DNA of 64,000 bases from DASVWZ01 sp963708575 (GCA_963708575.1 CAVPTB010000007.1:930001-994000), one strand, 5' to 3'. Positions 8,661 to 19,352 are shown, counted from the first letter of the stretch. Notes: generated by a model from the sequence alone, not told the origin. A program made the numbers and translations.

Positions 8661-9230
8661 CTGAGCTCCCCCTTACATATGACTTCTGCAGCTGGTGCCG
8701 AAGGCTGACTGCTTCGGTCCCCTTAGATTACTCAGTTTGTAAACATCCGCAATGGCCTGAAAGTGGCGGGAACCTTCTACTCGAATGTCTCAGATCAGGA
8801 GGTGGGGAGGGCGGGGGACGGCTGGCAAAAGGGAGAGTAGGCGTGCACTCCATAGAGCAATCGCCCTGCCAGATTACATGCGATGCCGAATTCATGAAAC
8901 ACTGGATTTGCGGGAGCGCCGCCGGTCATGTTCACTTTTCACGCGCAGCACTTTGCAGCGTTTCCGCTGAGTTTTATCCCGTTCGCGGCTTGTGGAGACT
9001 TTCTGCTGGAGAGCGGCATCTCTGCTTGCCGCGAGTTGCATCTGACCAATGCAGGGATGGGCGCAACTCGCTCGGCTTGACACCGCTATTTGTAAGATGT
9101 TTAAGTAGTTATTTATTTTTTCGCGCAATTTTCTGGTGACAAGTAGGCAGGCCGCTTCGCACCCGCGGGTCGGAGTGCTGTTTGTGTGCCATTCTTCTTT
9201 CTCTCCAAAAGCAGAAGGTCGGAGGATCTA
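8661..9230. other. 570-base non-coding stretch
   Basis: No gene I can support. The 5' end must hold the promoter of the PilZ gene on the minus strand. The 3' part holds a candidate promoter (9077-9105) for the large SBBP gene. An apparently open plus-strand frame (8438-9139) runs antisense through the PilZ gene and shows no domain or signal peptide. Confidence 0.5.
9077..9105 (+). promoter_or_regulatory. Candidate sigma-70 promoter
   Basis: A perfect -35 box TTGACA at 9077-9082 is followed after 17 bases by TTTAAG (four of six matches to TATAAT), about 125 bases before the GTG of the SBBP gene at 9231. It is a prediction from sequence only. Confidence 0.35.
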
Positions 9231-12200
9231 GTGAGATTGAGTCGTCTTGGATTGGGTGGTGCTGGTTTGCGGACTAGAGCAGCTGTTATCTTGATCGGTC
9301 TTGTCGTACTAGCCACCGCCGCGTTGCGGTTGGATATGAGGTCCCGGGCCACCAGCAACGCCACCAAAATGAGCCATGAACAGGTTCTGGCATCCTATGG
9401 CCATCTTCCCCTGATCTTCGAAGCCAACCAGGGGCAAAGCGATCCTGCTGTGCGGTTTCTGGCGCGCGGCGTCGGCTACGATCTTTTTCTTACCAACAAT
9501 GAAGCTGTTCTCACCTTGCAGCACCCCGCCGGCAAGTCGGAGCGCTCTTCCGTGGTTCGCATGGGACTGGCCGGATCGCGGGCCAACTTGGACGTCATCG
9601 GCGCGAATGTTCTGCCCGGAAAAAGCAACTACTTCATCGGCAACGATCCGGCAAAATGGCATCGCAATGTTCCGCAGTTTGCGCGAGTCCGTTATGCAGG
9701 CGTTTATCCCGGCGTCGATCTGGTTTACTACGGCAAGCAGGGAACCCTGGAATACGATTTTGAAGTTGCCCCCGGCGCCAGTTCGAAACAAATTGCGCTG
9801 CAGCTTTCCGGAGCGAAGAACCTGAAGTTGGCCGGCAACGGCGATCTTCAACTCGACGTCGATGGCTCCGAACTGCGTCTGCTGGCTCCCCGCATCTACC
9901 AGAACTTCGGTGACGAAAAGCGCGAAATCGCCGGCCGCTTTGAACTTCGCGCCAACAATCAGGTGGGATTTGCACTCGGCGAGTACGATCACAATCGCGA
10001 ACTCATCATCGACCCGGTCCTGACTTACTCAACCTACCTCGGTGGACCCGGCGATGAAAGTTGTTCGGCGATCACCGGCCTTGCGCAAACCCCCGGGTGC
10101 CCCGCGATTGCGGTGGACGCGGCCGCGAATGCCTACGTAACCGGTTCCACAAATTCGCCCACTTTCCCCGGCGTGAACACCAGTTCGTTCCAGCAGACAT
10201 TGGCTGCCGGCGCTACCGCCAATGCCTACGTCGCCAAGTTTAGTGCCGCCGGATCAGCCTTGGTGTATGCCACATATTTAGGTGGGGACGGACTCGACTA
10301 CACCGCGGGCATTGCCGTCGACAGTGCGGGATTCGCTTACGTAGCCGGAACGACCACCTCCACCAATTTCCCCACATCGACGGGGCCTAACGAGGTTGCG
10401 CCTTTTCAACAAACCCCGGTTTCGCCAGGCACTCACGCGTTTCTAAGCAAGTTGGATGGCTCCGGCTCGAGTTTGCCGTATTCGACCTATCTTTCGGGGA
10501 ATGGAACCGACATCGCGTCTGGCATCGCTCTCGACACCAGCGCCAAAGCCTATGTCGCCGGAACCACAACCTCCGACGAGACCGGTAGCAACGTTTTCTT
10601 TCCCGCGACCGTCGGCTCTTATCAGCCCGCCTCCAACAATCCTGGCAAGGGTCAGTTCTTCCTCACCAAGCTGGATACCACGGTTCCGGGAACCAATGGA
10701 GTCTTGTACTCCACTTACTACGGCGGAAACGTTCCCAGCGCCGGCGTCGTGATCGGCGGTGCGGTTGCCGTCGACGCAAGCTCGAATGCCTACGTCGCCG
10801 GTACCACCAACTACACCAACATGTCGACTTTGGACGCCTATCAGTCAACTAACAACGGCGGTTATGACGCCTTCTTGTTCAAAATCAATCCCGCAGCCGT
10901 GACCGGCTCGCAGCGAATTTATGCCAGCTACTTCGGAGAGCCTGGCGATGACTACGCCTACAGCGTCGCGGTCGATTCCGGTTCCAACGCCTATATGACC
11001 GGCTCGACCACCTCGACTAACTTCGCAATCCCTACGAATACCGTCCGTTTCAGAACAGCAATGGTGGTGGAATCGATGCCTACATAGCCAAGTTCGGTGT
11101 TCCCTGCACAGGTTCGACGTGCACCACAACCGCTCTTCCTTTGAGCTACTTCAGTTATCTGGGCGGCAGCGGTGACGACGTCGGCACCGGCATCGCGGTC
11201 GATGCAAATCAGGGAGCACGCGTTACGGGTTGGACGGACTCGACCAATTTTCCCATCACCACCAGCACCATTCAGGGAACGCCCGGAGGTGGCAAGGACG
11301 CTTTTGTCGCGCGTATCGATACCTCTTCCACCGGCAACTACACCACCTATCTGGGTGGAGCTGGAGACGATGTTGGTACCAGCATCGCGGTTGATAATCA
11401 GGGCTCCGCGTACGTGACCGGAGAAACGAATTCGAGCCCCTTCCCGCTGGTGAACCCCTTCCAGAATACGTTGCAGGGGCCTACGGACGCCTTCGCCAGC
11501 AAGATCGGTCCTACTCTCGGTTTGGCCGTCACCGGCACCGCAACCCCTTCGCCGGTCGGCGTCGGTAGTCAAATCAGCTACGCATTCACCATCACCAATA
11601 ACGGCGACTACACCAATAACATTACGTTCACTGACGTGCTGCCCTCATCGGGCAATGCTACGTTCACATCTGCCACCTCCAGCCCGGGGAGTTGCGGATC
11701 GGCAAACGGGGGAACGGTTCTCTGCAACATAGGAAGCCTGAACAATCTGGCCACCGCTACAGTGACTGTCGTTCTTGTTCCGACTGTGGGTGGAACATTG
11801 GGGAATACGGGAACCGTCGGCGTGACCGGAACCAATTTCGGCGTCTCTCCCAACCCCGCTCCAAGTTCCGTCGTCAACGATTTCGCCCTGGCGGTTTCTC
11901 CGGCTTCCGTCACCGTACCCGCGGGCGTTCCGGCCAGCTACACCGCGGTCGTCACGCCGACGGGCAGCATTCCCGACAGCGTTTCTCTATCTTGCAGTTC
12001 TGGCTTGCCCAGCGGCGCTACTTGCTCGGTGACAACCAACCCCATCCCGAACCTCGATACAGGTGCGGCCAGCACCACTCTGGTGATCAACACCACGGCC
12101 CGCGTAACCACGACCACGGGACTTTGGCCGAGCGGTCGCCCGCTATACGCGACTTGGCTACCCGTTTGTGGATTGACTCTGCTGGGCGTTGGCTTCAGCG

Positions 12201-12397
12201 GCAAGCGGCGTCGGCGAATTCTCTTCGGGCTTATCGTAGCCTTGGCACTCGCAGGAATAGCCTTCATGCCCGGCTGCAGTTCTCACACGTCCACGACTAC
12301 AACGACCGGAACGCCCGCCGGAAGTTATACCGTGACCGTCAGCGCAACCTCTGGAACAGCCGTGCGCACGACAACCATCCAACTGGTGGTTCAGTAG
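9231..12397 (+). pseudogene. SBBP-repeat secreted beta-propeller protein with DUF11 and Ig-like domains, one frameshift
   Basis: The N-terminus has one hydrophobic segment (AAVILIGLVVLATAAL) and a DUF7948-type domain (PLIFEANQGQSDPAVRFLARG). SBBP repeats follow, with the recurring unit YSTYLGGxGxDxxxxIAVDxxGxAYVTGxTxSxxFP. Later come a DUF11-like domain (YAFTITNNGDYTNNITFTDVLP), an Ig-like region (FALAVSPASVTVPAG), then a hydrophobic/basic stretch and a second Cys-containing segment near the end (LALAGIAFMPGCSS). The frame from 9231 stops at 11087; at about 11038-11045 the family pattern moves to another frame (PFQNSNGGGIDAYIAKFG), which is open to 12397. One indel therefore splits an otherwise intact protein of about 1055 residues. 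The GTG at 9231 is chosen because GGAGG lies six bases upstream; an in-frame GTG at 9186 has no such site. It is surface-exposed or secreted, and its function is unknown. Confidence 0.75.
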
Positions 12398-12410
12398 TCG
12401 ATGCTCTCGC

Positions 12411-12447
12411 AGAAAAAAAGAAAGGGACACAGCTCGCTGTGTCCCTT
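12411..12447 (-). terminator. Hairpin with T-run on the minus strand
   Basis: AAGGGACACAGC (12422-12433) pairs perfectly with GCTGTGTCCCTT (12436-12447), a 12-base stem with a two-base loop. On the minus strand the stem is followed by TTTCTTTTTTT, the layout of an intrinsic terminator; on the plus strand, after the SBBP gene, there is no T-run. It may stop antisense transcription or act weakly in both directions. Confidence 0.5.
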
Positions 12448-12627
12448 GCCGCATTAGCCCGTAGTGGTCCGTCACGGTCTCCCAGGCACACCTGACGCGA
12501 ACGTGCTCGCTTGACAGGAACTTACAACTTGCACCAGACTTAGCGGCGCAGCGTCCCCCGCGTTGCTGTTCCACGCAGAAGACCCCAGGTAGCTACAATC
12601 GCGTTCGTTTCGTGCCGGAGAAGAAAG

Positions 12628-14906
12628 ATGAAGTTCTTGAAATGTACCCTCCTGCTGCTTGTCAGCTTCACAGCGTTCGCTCAGAATCCCGTTCCGTATA
12701 TCGCGGAGCCCCTATCGCCCACTACTGCCCTTCCCGGGAGCCAGGGATTCACCTTGACGGTGCACGGCGATAACTTCGGCACGACATCAGTCTTGGAATG
12801 GAACGGTAAGCAGCGAGAGACAACTGTGGTATCAAGCACAGTGTTGAAGGCCGACATCAAGACCTCCGACCTCACAAAGCCGGGAACAGCCCAAGTCACG
12901 GTGGTGAACCTCGGCGGAAGCAATCCGACTTCGAATGTTGCACTCTTCACCCTTCGGAAGCCCGCCCCAGCAATCTCTTTGACACCTGACCCAAATTTCA
13001 CGGGTAACGGCGTCTTCAGCGTAGTTGGAGACATTAACAATGATGGCAAAGCCGATGTCGCCATCTGTAAACCGGGAACCCGGGGCACCATCATCGATGT
13101 TTACTTGGGTGAGGGGCAGGGTAAGTTTCAGCCTCCGATCAAAAACGTCTTGCCGAAGAGCTCACGAGTGGAGTTGTGCGCTATATGTTTAGCGGGAGAT
13201 TTTAATAGACGGATCAATCGACTCGATCTGTTACTGAATTCGACAAGCAGAGATCTATAGCTGTCGTATTTGGCGACGGCTCAGGGAGATTCACACAGCG
13301 GACCTAGTCGCGACCCTGAGGAGCACGGTATATGGCGTTGCCGATTTCGACGGAGACGGAAAACTAGACGTTCTATTTACCGGCTATCCTGCCGTCGAAA
13401 AGATCGGGGAGGACAAGTAGATGTGTGGTTTGGACGGGGGGACGGCAGTTTCTCTGGAGGTACAAACGGAATAAGTCGTGTCGCCCCCTGGGGTCGCCAG
13501 TCGCTGGGAGATTTCAATGAAGACGGCAAACTCGATTTCGCGCGCCGTTAGATATGTAGCACGGAACGAGCGCTTAACAAGGACCAGGGTCTTACGCTAC
13601 GTCAGCTACTCCATTTCCTGAAACATGATCGCCACAGCGGATGTAAACGACGACAGCCACTTGGATATAGTGACAAATTCAGGGCAGATTTTGTTGGGCC
13701 GGGGCGATGGCACTTTTGTCAGCGGGCGAGGGCGCGATCTGTTGTGGACAAGGGGTGCCAGTCATTGCAGACTTCAATGGCGACGGAGAGCAAGACATCC
13801 TAGTGTCTGAGTGACCCTGCTTCTCTTGTTGCTGGGCAATGGTGATGGAACGTTTCAAACACGGCGCAGTGGCTGGAACCGGACCTGCGACCTGGCACCC
13901 TTCCGATTTGCAATGAAAATGGTCATCTGGGCTGGTTGGAGGAGGAGGAGTATTTTGGCAGATCTCAGCGGGATTAACTCCAGCTTCGCTACGCCTATGC
14001 CCCTCAGGGTATCGGCACAAGCAGTCCGCCGCAGGCTGCCACTTTGTACAACGGAGGTTCAACGCCTCTGAGTGTCACGAGTATCGGCATTGGCTGGCAC
14101 AAATGCTCGGAGACTTCTACGCAAACGAACAACTGTCCCGCGAATATTCCGGTAGGTAGCAATTGTCAGATCCAAGTGACATTCACACCAACTGAAGCTG
14201 AGGAATCGGCGACGCGAGCTTGAACGTCGTGTATGCAGGGTTCGGAAGCCCACTGGCGACTGCACTTATCCGGAACAGGGGAAACCACAGCGTGATCGCT
14301 GACCCCGTCCAGCCTGACCTTTGGGAAGCAACTACTGAACACGACGAGTACGCCACAGGCTGCAACCTTGACGAACACCGGCTCCAACGACGTAACCATA
14401 AGCAACATTGCGACGACTGGCGCGTTCGGCCAAAGCAACAACTGTCCCGGAGACCTGGGGGCGGGTCAGAGCTGCCAGATTCAGGTTACGTTTACGCCGA
14501 CGCCTGAATGGCGTCGCCAATGGCACGTTGACGGTAACCGATAGTGCTCCGAACAGTCCCCAGACGGTTTCGCTTTCGGGCACAGGCACGTCCGTCAGCT
14601 TCTCTCCTGCATTCTTGAACTTCGGCAACAAAAAGGTCGGCAAGAGCACAGCCTCAAAGCCGATCACCTTCACCAACCAAGGGACCGTACCCCTCAATAT
14701 TTCTCAGATCGCCTTCGGTGGAGCTGACCCGAACGACTTCTCAGAGACCAACAATTGCCCAGCCAGCCTGTCTGCGGGAAGCAATTGTACGATTCATGTG
14801 ACGTTCAAGCCGACGAAGAAGGGCAACCGCTCGGCATATGTACAGGTCAACGATGACGCAGCGCCCAGCCCTGCAGCAAGCAAGCGTGGCTGGTACTGGA
14901 ACTTAG
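12628..14906 (+). pseudogene. Decayed FG-GAP / choice-of-anchor D secreted protein
   Basis: The first 180 or so residues read cleanly: signal peptide (KCTLLLLVSFTAFAQ), an IPT/TIG-like domain (HGDNFGTTSVLEWNG), then an FG-GAP unit (VVGDINNDGKADVAI). After about 13130 the same family signatures continue but jump between all three frames: VADFDGDGKLDVLF near 13330, LGDFNEDGKLDF near 13505, TADVNDDSHLDIVT near 13630, LGRGDGTF near 13695, LGNGDGTFQT near 13845, then ASH-type repeats (NNCPxxxxxGxxCQIQVTFTPT) near 14130, 14440 and 14750. Even the last codons need a shift: the expected ending (SVAGTGT, stop at 14904-14906) is out of frame with the preceding repeat. At least six indels are needed, more than in any other gene here. 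It is a dead gene or a badly sequenced stretch. Confidence 0.75.
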
Positions 14907-14925
14907 GTTTTTGCGAAGTCGACGC

Positions 14926-16335
14926 CTACGAGGCGCCTGCGGAAAGTCTGTGGCTCTTGGTTTCCGCGAGCCCGTATTGCCGGATCTTATAAAGCAGTGC
15001 CTTGTAACTGATCTGCAAAAGCGCGGCGGCTTGCTTGCGGTTCCAGTTGGTCTCCTCGAGAGCTCGCGAAATGGCCTCGGCCTCCGCTTCGTCTTTGGCG
15101 CTGCGCGCCACCGATTTCAAGCCGCCACCTGAACTGCTTCCGCCTTCAGCATACGGATCGACATGTGCTCCCGTGCCATCCGTCTTCGGACGCAGTTCGC
15201 CGATCGCAGCTTTCTCGTCGCCTAGAACTAGATACCGCTTGATGAAGTTGCTCAACTCTCTCAGGTTTCCCGGCCAAGCGTAGTCGAGACATGCCTGCAA
15301 GAACTCGGGAGACATCGGTAACGGCGGTCGGGCATAACGCTCCGCCATCCGTGACATGAAATGTTTCAGCAGGATCGGAATTTCTTCCTTGCGCTCTCTC
15401 AATGGCGGAACGCTCAAAGTGAAGGCGTTGAGGCGGTAGTACAGGTCTTCGCGCAAACGCTTGCCGGCGAGGGCCTCCGGAATATTGATGTTGGTCGCAG
15501 CCAGGATGCGCACGTCCACCTTAATCACGGAGCGGCTGCCCAGTCTCGAAAACTGCTGGTCCTGCAAAACATGCAGAAGTTTGGCCTGCAATCCATACGG
15601 CATTTCGCCGATCTCATCCAGCAGGATCGTTCCCTTGTTGCATAGCTCGAATTTTCCCGGCTTCGCGTGAGTCGCTCCGGTAAAAGCTCCCGGCTCGTAT
15701 CCGAACAATTCGCTTTCCAGAAGATCGCCGGGAACAGCCGCGCAATTCACCTTCAAGAAAGTGCGATGGGCGCGCGGCGACAGCTTATGGATCAGCCGGG
15801 CCATCACTTCCTTGCCGGTACCGCTCTCTCCCAGCATCAGAACTGGGATATCGACGTTCGCTACCAGGGCTGCTTGCGATCGCAACTTCCGCATGGCGGG
15901 GCTAGCCGCCACGAAAAACACGTCATCGTGCAATTCTTCGACTTCACCCGGATAGTTTTGCTGGTTGGTGCCCAGGCACTGGTCGATCACCGCGTCCAGT
16001 TCAGCTTTTTGAAAAGGCTTGGTGATGTAATCGTGAGCCCCCAGGCGAATGGCCTGCACCACCTTGCGGGTGTCGGTCACGCATGACAGCATGACAACCC
16101 TTGCCCCGGGATGGATCTTGCGGATCTGCTCCAGGGTTTCCAGACCATCGATGCCCGGCATGACAAGGTCAAGCAGCACCAAATCAGGCCGCAATCCTTT
16201 TTGCACTCGCTGGACTGCTTCCTCGCCAGTCGTCGCGGTTTCGACCTTGTAGTCGTCGACCTCGAGGAGAGTCTTGATGTACCGCAACATTCCCGGTTCG
16301 TCATCCACTAGCAGGATGCTGGCTGCCTTTGTCAT
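14926..16335 (-). CDS. Sigma-54-dependent response regulator (NtrC family)
   Basis: The 469-residue regulator has a receiver (1-120; acidic pair VDDE, phosphoacceptor Asp56 in LLDLVMP, Lys in ITKPF), an AAA+ domain with Walker A GESGTGKE (169-176), the sigma-54 contact loop GAFTGA (216-221), Walker B TILLDEI and the arginine-finger region LREDLYYRLNAF, and a C-terminal Fis-type HTH (NWNRKQAAALLQISYKALLYKI). All parts for activating a sigma-54 promoter are present. Its ATG overlaps the stop of the histidine kinase by four bases, so the two form a cognate pair. The arrangement resembles the PrsK/PrsR pair reported for exosortase/EPS systems, but the kinase lacks membrane segments, so this is only an analogy. 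Confidence 0.92.
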   Translation of the reverse strand: MTKAASILLVDDEPGMLRYIKTLLEVDDYKVETATTGEEAVQRVQKGLRPDLVLLDLVMPGIDGLETLEQIRKIHPGARVVMLSCVTDTRKVVQAIRLGAHDYITKPFQKAELDAVIDQCLGTNQQNYPGEVEELHDDVFFVAASPAMRKLRSQAALVANVDIPVLMLGESGTGKEVMARLIHKLSPRAHRTFLKVNCAAVPGDLLESELFGYEPGAFTGATHAKPGKFELCNKGTILLDEIGEMPYGLQAKLLHVLQDQQFSRLGSRSVIKVDVRILAATNINIPEALAGKRLREDLYYRLNAFTLSVPPLRERKEEIPILLKHFMSRMAERYARPPLPMSPEFLQACLDYAWPGNLRELSNFIKRYLVLGDEKAAIGELRPKTDGTGAHVDPYAEGGSSSGGGLKSVARSAKDEAEAEAISRALEETNWNRKQAAALLQISYKALLYKIRQYGLAETKSHRLSAGAS

Positions 16336-17276
16336 TTCGTTTTCCCTTTAATAGCAGCGACGGAGGGAGGCTGGAGGGGAATGATGAACGAAAACTTGCA
16401 GCCGGCTCCCGGTACGCTTTCCACCCAAATCTTACCGCCCATTCCGCCCACCAGCCGCCGTCCTATAGCCAGACCCAGACCCATTCCGGATTGGTCGTCG
16501 CTTTGTGGCAAGCGGAAGAAATCGTCGAACACTTCGATGTGATATTCCGGTGGTATGCCAGGGCCCGTGTCAGAAACGCTCACCTTCACCGAGTTGGGAT
16601 GAAAGCTGGCTTGATGGCGGCGATCATCGGAAATCCCGGAGGCACTCGTGCTCCGCCGCTCCCACATATGAGGCTCGGCATGCAGCCACACCGTGCCCCC
16701 AGCCGGAGTGAACTTTGAAGCATTCTCCAACAGATTTGATACCGTGCGCTGTACCTTGGCTGAATCGAAAGGAAACTCCGCCACTTTCTCGTTCGCCAGA
16801 AAATACAGGGCCAAACCCTTTTCCTGAAAATTGTTGGACCACAGCTGACAGACTTCCGACAGGCAAGCGTTGAGATCGGCCTTCTCGAAACGCATCTTCA
16901 TTTCGCCGGTCTCAAGCACGCTGAAACTCAGGAAATCCTGAATAAAGTGCTGCAGGCGCTGGCCGCTCGACCGCATGTCGCGCAAAACCTCACGCTGCCG
17001 TTCGTTCAGGGGGCCCAGTTTTTCGCTTTGCAGAACCTCAACGTAACCATTAAGAATGGCCAGTGGGGTCTTCAAATCATGGGCCGCCGACGCCAGGGCA
17101 TTCGTCGTCCGCAGATAGCGTTCCTGCAGCTGAGAAAACTCCTGCAGCAGTTCCTGATCAGAGGTTTGATTGGCTGCGGACTGGGAGGAGCCCCCGTCCG
17201 TCGGGCGTGCGTCGGACTTTACCGGCTGAGACTGCTTCTTCGGAGGAAGACACGTCTTTTCTGGAGTCGCTGCCAT
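16332..17276 (-). CDS. Soluble sensor histidine kinase, partner of the sigma-54 regulator
   Basis: The 314-residue protein has no membrane segment and no recognisable sensory domain: a low-complexity N-terminus (about 1-40) leads into a coiled segment and the phosphoacceptor helix SAAHDLKTPLAILNGY. The HATPase domain shows the N-box NLLENASKF, G1 VSDTGPGIP and G2 GMGLGLAIGRRLV. It probably senses a cytoplasmic signal or needs a partner protein. Its stop overlaps the start of the NtrC-type regulator, which is its likely substrate. Confidence 0.9.
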   Translation of the reverse strand: MAATPEKTCLPPKKQSQPVKSDARPTDGGSSQSAANQTSDQELLQEFSQLQERYLRTTNALASAAHDLKTPLAILNGYVEVLQSEKLGPLNERQREVLRDMRSSGQRLQHFIQDFLSFSVLETGEMKMRFEKADLNACLSEVCQLWSNNFQEKGLALYFLANEKVAEFPFDSAKVQRTVSNLLENASKFTPAGGTVWLHAEPHMWERRSTSASGISDDRRHQASFHPNSVKVSVSDTGPGIPPEYHIEVFDDFFRLPQSDDQSGMGLGLAIGRRLVGGMGGKIWVESVPGAGCKFSFIIPLQPPSVAAIKGKTK

Positions 17277-17622
17277 CGTCAGAAAACTCAGTGGTTTGTA
17301 CGACGAAGGGGAGGGGCAAATCTAAGCACTGTAAGCTGAAATAACCTGCACAAATGCTATGACACGGTGTTTAGGCTGTCAACGGAAAACGAACGAAATT
17401 GTCACTCAAGGAAAGATCCTTGCATTCCCAACGAGTTAGAGCGTTCGCAACGCTCCCCGAAACAGGCGAACAGGAGGCGAATCCCCCGTTTTCTTAAAAC
17501 CACTCTTAGCGGAGAAGAATCAGCATTCCACGCGTCTCGCGACCCATCCGCCATTCCCAATACGGCCGTTTGGCCCAGAAGATGCTTCAATTCAAGCAGT
17601 AAGCCCACCCCGAGGGAACTGC
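17277..17622. other. Divergent intergenic region
   Basis: About 345 bases between the histidine kinase (minus) and the PilZ gene (plus). Promoters of both are expected, but none is clear to me. Short frames here carry no domain. Confidence 0.4.
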
Positions 17623-18003
17623 TTGACCCGAAACCAGGCGGAAACAGAACGTCGCAAGTGGCCACGTTTGCCTCTCGCGATTCCAGTCTTTGTAAGAAGT
17701 CGTGAAGAGAACGGCAAAGAGACTTTGGAATTCGCGACTGCTCTAAACGTCTCGGCTGGCGGGGCACTCATTGCATTGCATCGCTCAATGCCGCTCTCCG
17801 CGCAGGTTGTGCTTGAGATTCCCTGCGCACCCTTGGCTTCCACCACGGCCTTGCCCAAGGCATCGCGGTTGCTTCGCGCCAAGACTCTCCGTATCACCCA
17901 CGCCGAAGGCTACAACCTCATTGGGGTGAAGTTCTCGAATCCACTGATCGGTCCAGTCGGACCAAGAACCACCCCACGTAGGAAAGTTACTTCACCTGTG
18001 TGA
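17623..18003 (+). CDS. PilZ domain protein
   Basis: The 126-residue protein starts with ERRKWPRLPLAIPVFV (the RxxxR part of the c-di-GMP site) and continues with ALNVSAGGALIAL (the [D/N]xSxxG motif). The distal strands (YNLIGVKFSNPL) fit a single-domain PilZ. The TTG at 17623 follows GAGGGA at suitable spacing; no better start is seen. It lies between a two-component pair and a receiver-less sigma-54 activator, which hints that c-di-GMP and sigma-54 control meet here. It differs clearly from the PilZ protein at 8292. Confidence 0.82.
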   Translation: MTRNQAETERRKWPRLPLAIPVFVRSREENGKETLEFATALNVSAGGALIALHRSMPLSAQVVLEIPCAPLASTTALPKASRLLRAKTLRITHAEGYNLIGVKFSNPLIGPVGPRTTPRRKVTSPV

Positions 18004-18092
18004 AAATGTTTGCCTATGCTTGGGGAGCAAAAAGAGCCCAATTTCTAGGGTCCTTTGTTCCTGTTCGACTGTTATGTTGAACTGCCGGAAAT

Positions 18093-18108
18093 TTGCAAGT
18101 GCTTGATA
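18093..18108. promoter_or_regulatory. Candidate activator site upstream of a sigma-54 promoter
   Basis: TTGCAAGTGCTTGATA contains the inverted arms CAAG/CTTG. It lies about 50 bases upstream of the -24 box at 18158, where an enhancer-binding protein could act. It matches 13 of 16 positions of the perfect palindrome at 39226-39243. Confidence 0.35.
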
Positions 18109-18157
18109 ACAGGATGGTAACCTCTAGGTAATCGAAGTAATCTCCCCACCGTAAGAT

Positions 18158-18174
18158 TTGGCTTTCCGGGTGCA
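18158..18174 (+). promoter_or_regulatory. Candidate sigma-54 (-24/-12) promoter
   Basis: TTGGCTTTCCGGGTGCA has the invariant GG (18160-18161) and GC (18172-18173) separated by exactly ten bases, with good flanks (TTGGC, TGCA). Transcription would start near 18185, just before the ATG of the sigma-54 activator at 18213, suggesting that this activator or a paralogue drives its own gene. Confidence 0.55.
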
Positions 18175-18212
18175 CGTGATAGGGTGCAAGCTTAGGAGCC
18201 GCTACCGACGAA

Positions 18213-19283
18213 ATGCCTACTCCAACTACAAGTTCTGTCAGTTCCTTAGTTCAGTCGTTAGGCGAGTTCCCCCCTGAATCCGTAATTTTTGGCAAGACGC
18301 AAGTCATGCAAGCGCTCCGCAGCCGTATGGACAAGGTCGCGAGCGCAAATGTGCCGGTTCTCATTCACGGGGAAAGCGGCACGGGAAAAGACATCATCGC
18401 TCGAATGGTGCACGGGCTCTCGCCTTGGAGAACCGGCCCCTTCGTAAAGGTGAACTGTCCCGCCATTCCCGGAACCCTGCTTGAGAGCGAACTTTTTGGA
18501 TACGAAAAAGGTGCTTTTACCGGCGCCTATGGCATGAAGCCCGGCCGCGTCGAACTGGCGCACCGCGGCACGCTCTTTCTCGATGAGATTTCCGAACTCG
18601 ACTTGTCCCTGCAATCCAAACTCCTGCAACTTCTCCAGGACGGTCAGTTCTGCCGCATTGGCGCCCAGGAAGACAAGCGGGTCGAAGTTCGCGTTGTCTG
18701 CGCGACCAACCGGAACCTCGAGACCGAGATCGAGAACGGCACATTCCGCCAGGACCTCTACTACCGCATCAATGTAGTCAATCTGCACATGCCGCCATTG
18801 CGGGAACGCCGCGGCGACATTGAAATGCTGGTCAGCTATTTCCTCGAACACTACAACCGTAAGTACAACTGCCGCGGAAAAGGCCTTTCCGGCGAATTGA
18901 TGGCGGTGCTGCAGAAATATCACTGGCCCGGCAATATCCGCGAACTGGAGAACCTGATCAAGCGTTACGTCATTCTGGGCAGCGAAGAAGTGATCACCAG
19001 CGAGTTGGTGGTTCGCTCCGAGCAGGAGTACTTTAACCCCGATGTGGACGTGAACGGACCGATCTCCTTGAAGAAACTGACTCGCCAGGCGACCCGCGAG
19101 TTGGAGCGCAAGATCATCCTGAAGGTCCTTCAGGCACATCACTGGAACCGTAAGCAAGCGGCCAAGGCGCTTTCCATCAGCTATCGCGCCCTGCTCTACA
19201 AGATTCGCGACGCGGGCCTTCCCGCCAACCGGTCCGCCCGGCGCCGCGAGGAAGAAGTCACCGACGGAGTCGCTGCCGACTAA
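18213..19283 (+). CDS. Sigma-54 activator without receiver domain
   Basis: The 356-residue protein goes straight from a short N-terminus to the AAA+ domain: Walker A GESGTGKD (53-60), GAFTGA (100-105), Walker B TLFLDEI, and FRQDLYYRINVV with the arginine residues retained. The C-terminal Fis-type HTH (HWNRKQAAKALSISYRALLYKI) is nearly the same as in the regulator at 14926. With no receiver or ligand domain, its activity may be set by its level or by a partner protein. The upstream -24/-12 element suggests sigma-54 dependent expression, and a strong terminator follows. Confidence 0.9.
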   Translation: MPTPTTSSVSSLVQSLGEFPPESVIFGKTQVMQALRSRMDKVASANVPVLIHGESGTGKDIIARMVHGLSPWRTGPFVKVNCPAIPGTLLESELFGYEKGAFTGAYGMKPGRVELAHRGTLFLDEISELDLSLQSKLLQLLQDGQFCRIGAQEDKRVEVRVVCATNRNLETEIENGTFRQDLYYRINVVNLHMPPLRERRGDIEMLVSYFLEHYNRKYNCRGKGLSGELMAVLQKYHWPGNIRELENLIKRYVILGSEEVITSELVVRSEQEYFNPDVDVNGPISLKKLTRQATRELERKIILKVLQAHHWNRKQAAKALSISYRALLYKIRDAGLPANRSARRREEEVTDGVAAD

Positions 19284-19315
19284 ACACTTTTCCAACCGAT
19301 AATCGATCTCTCAAG

Positions 19316-19352
19316 CCGGCAATCCTCAAGGATTGCCGGTTCGTTTTGTTTT
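19316..19352 (+). terminator. Intrinsic terminator
   Basis: CCGGCAATCC (19316-19325) pairs with GGATTGCCGG (19330-19339) around a four-base loop, followed by TTCGTTTTGTTTT. It ends the transcript of the sigma-54 activator at 18213. Confidence 0.85.

Noticed and set aside
8438..9139. 233-codon frame after ccmD
   Set aside because: Starts antisense within the PilZ gene, has no ribosome site or domain, and ends in AT-rich promoter-like DNA.
18258..19295. 345-codon frame antisense to the sigma-54 activator
   Set aside because: It mirrors the coding pattern of the activator gene and shows no domain; the plus-strand gene has full motif support.
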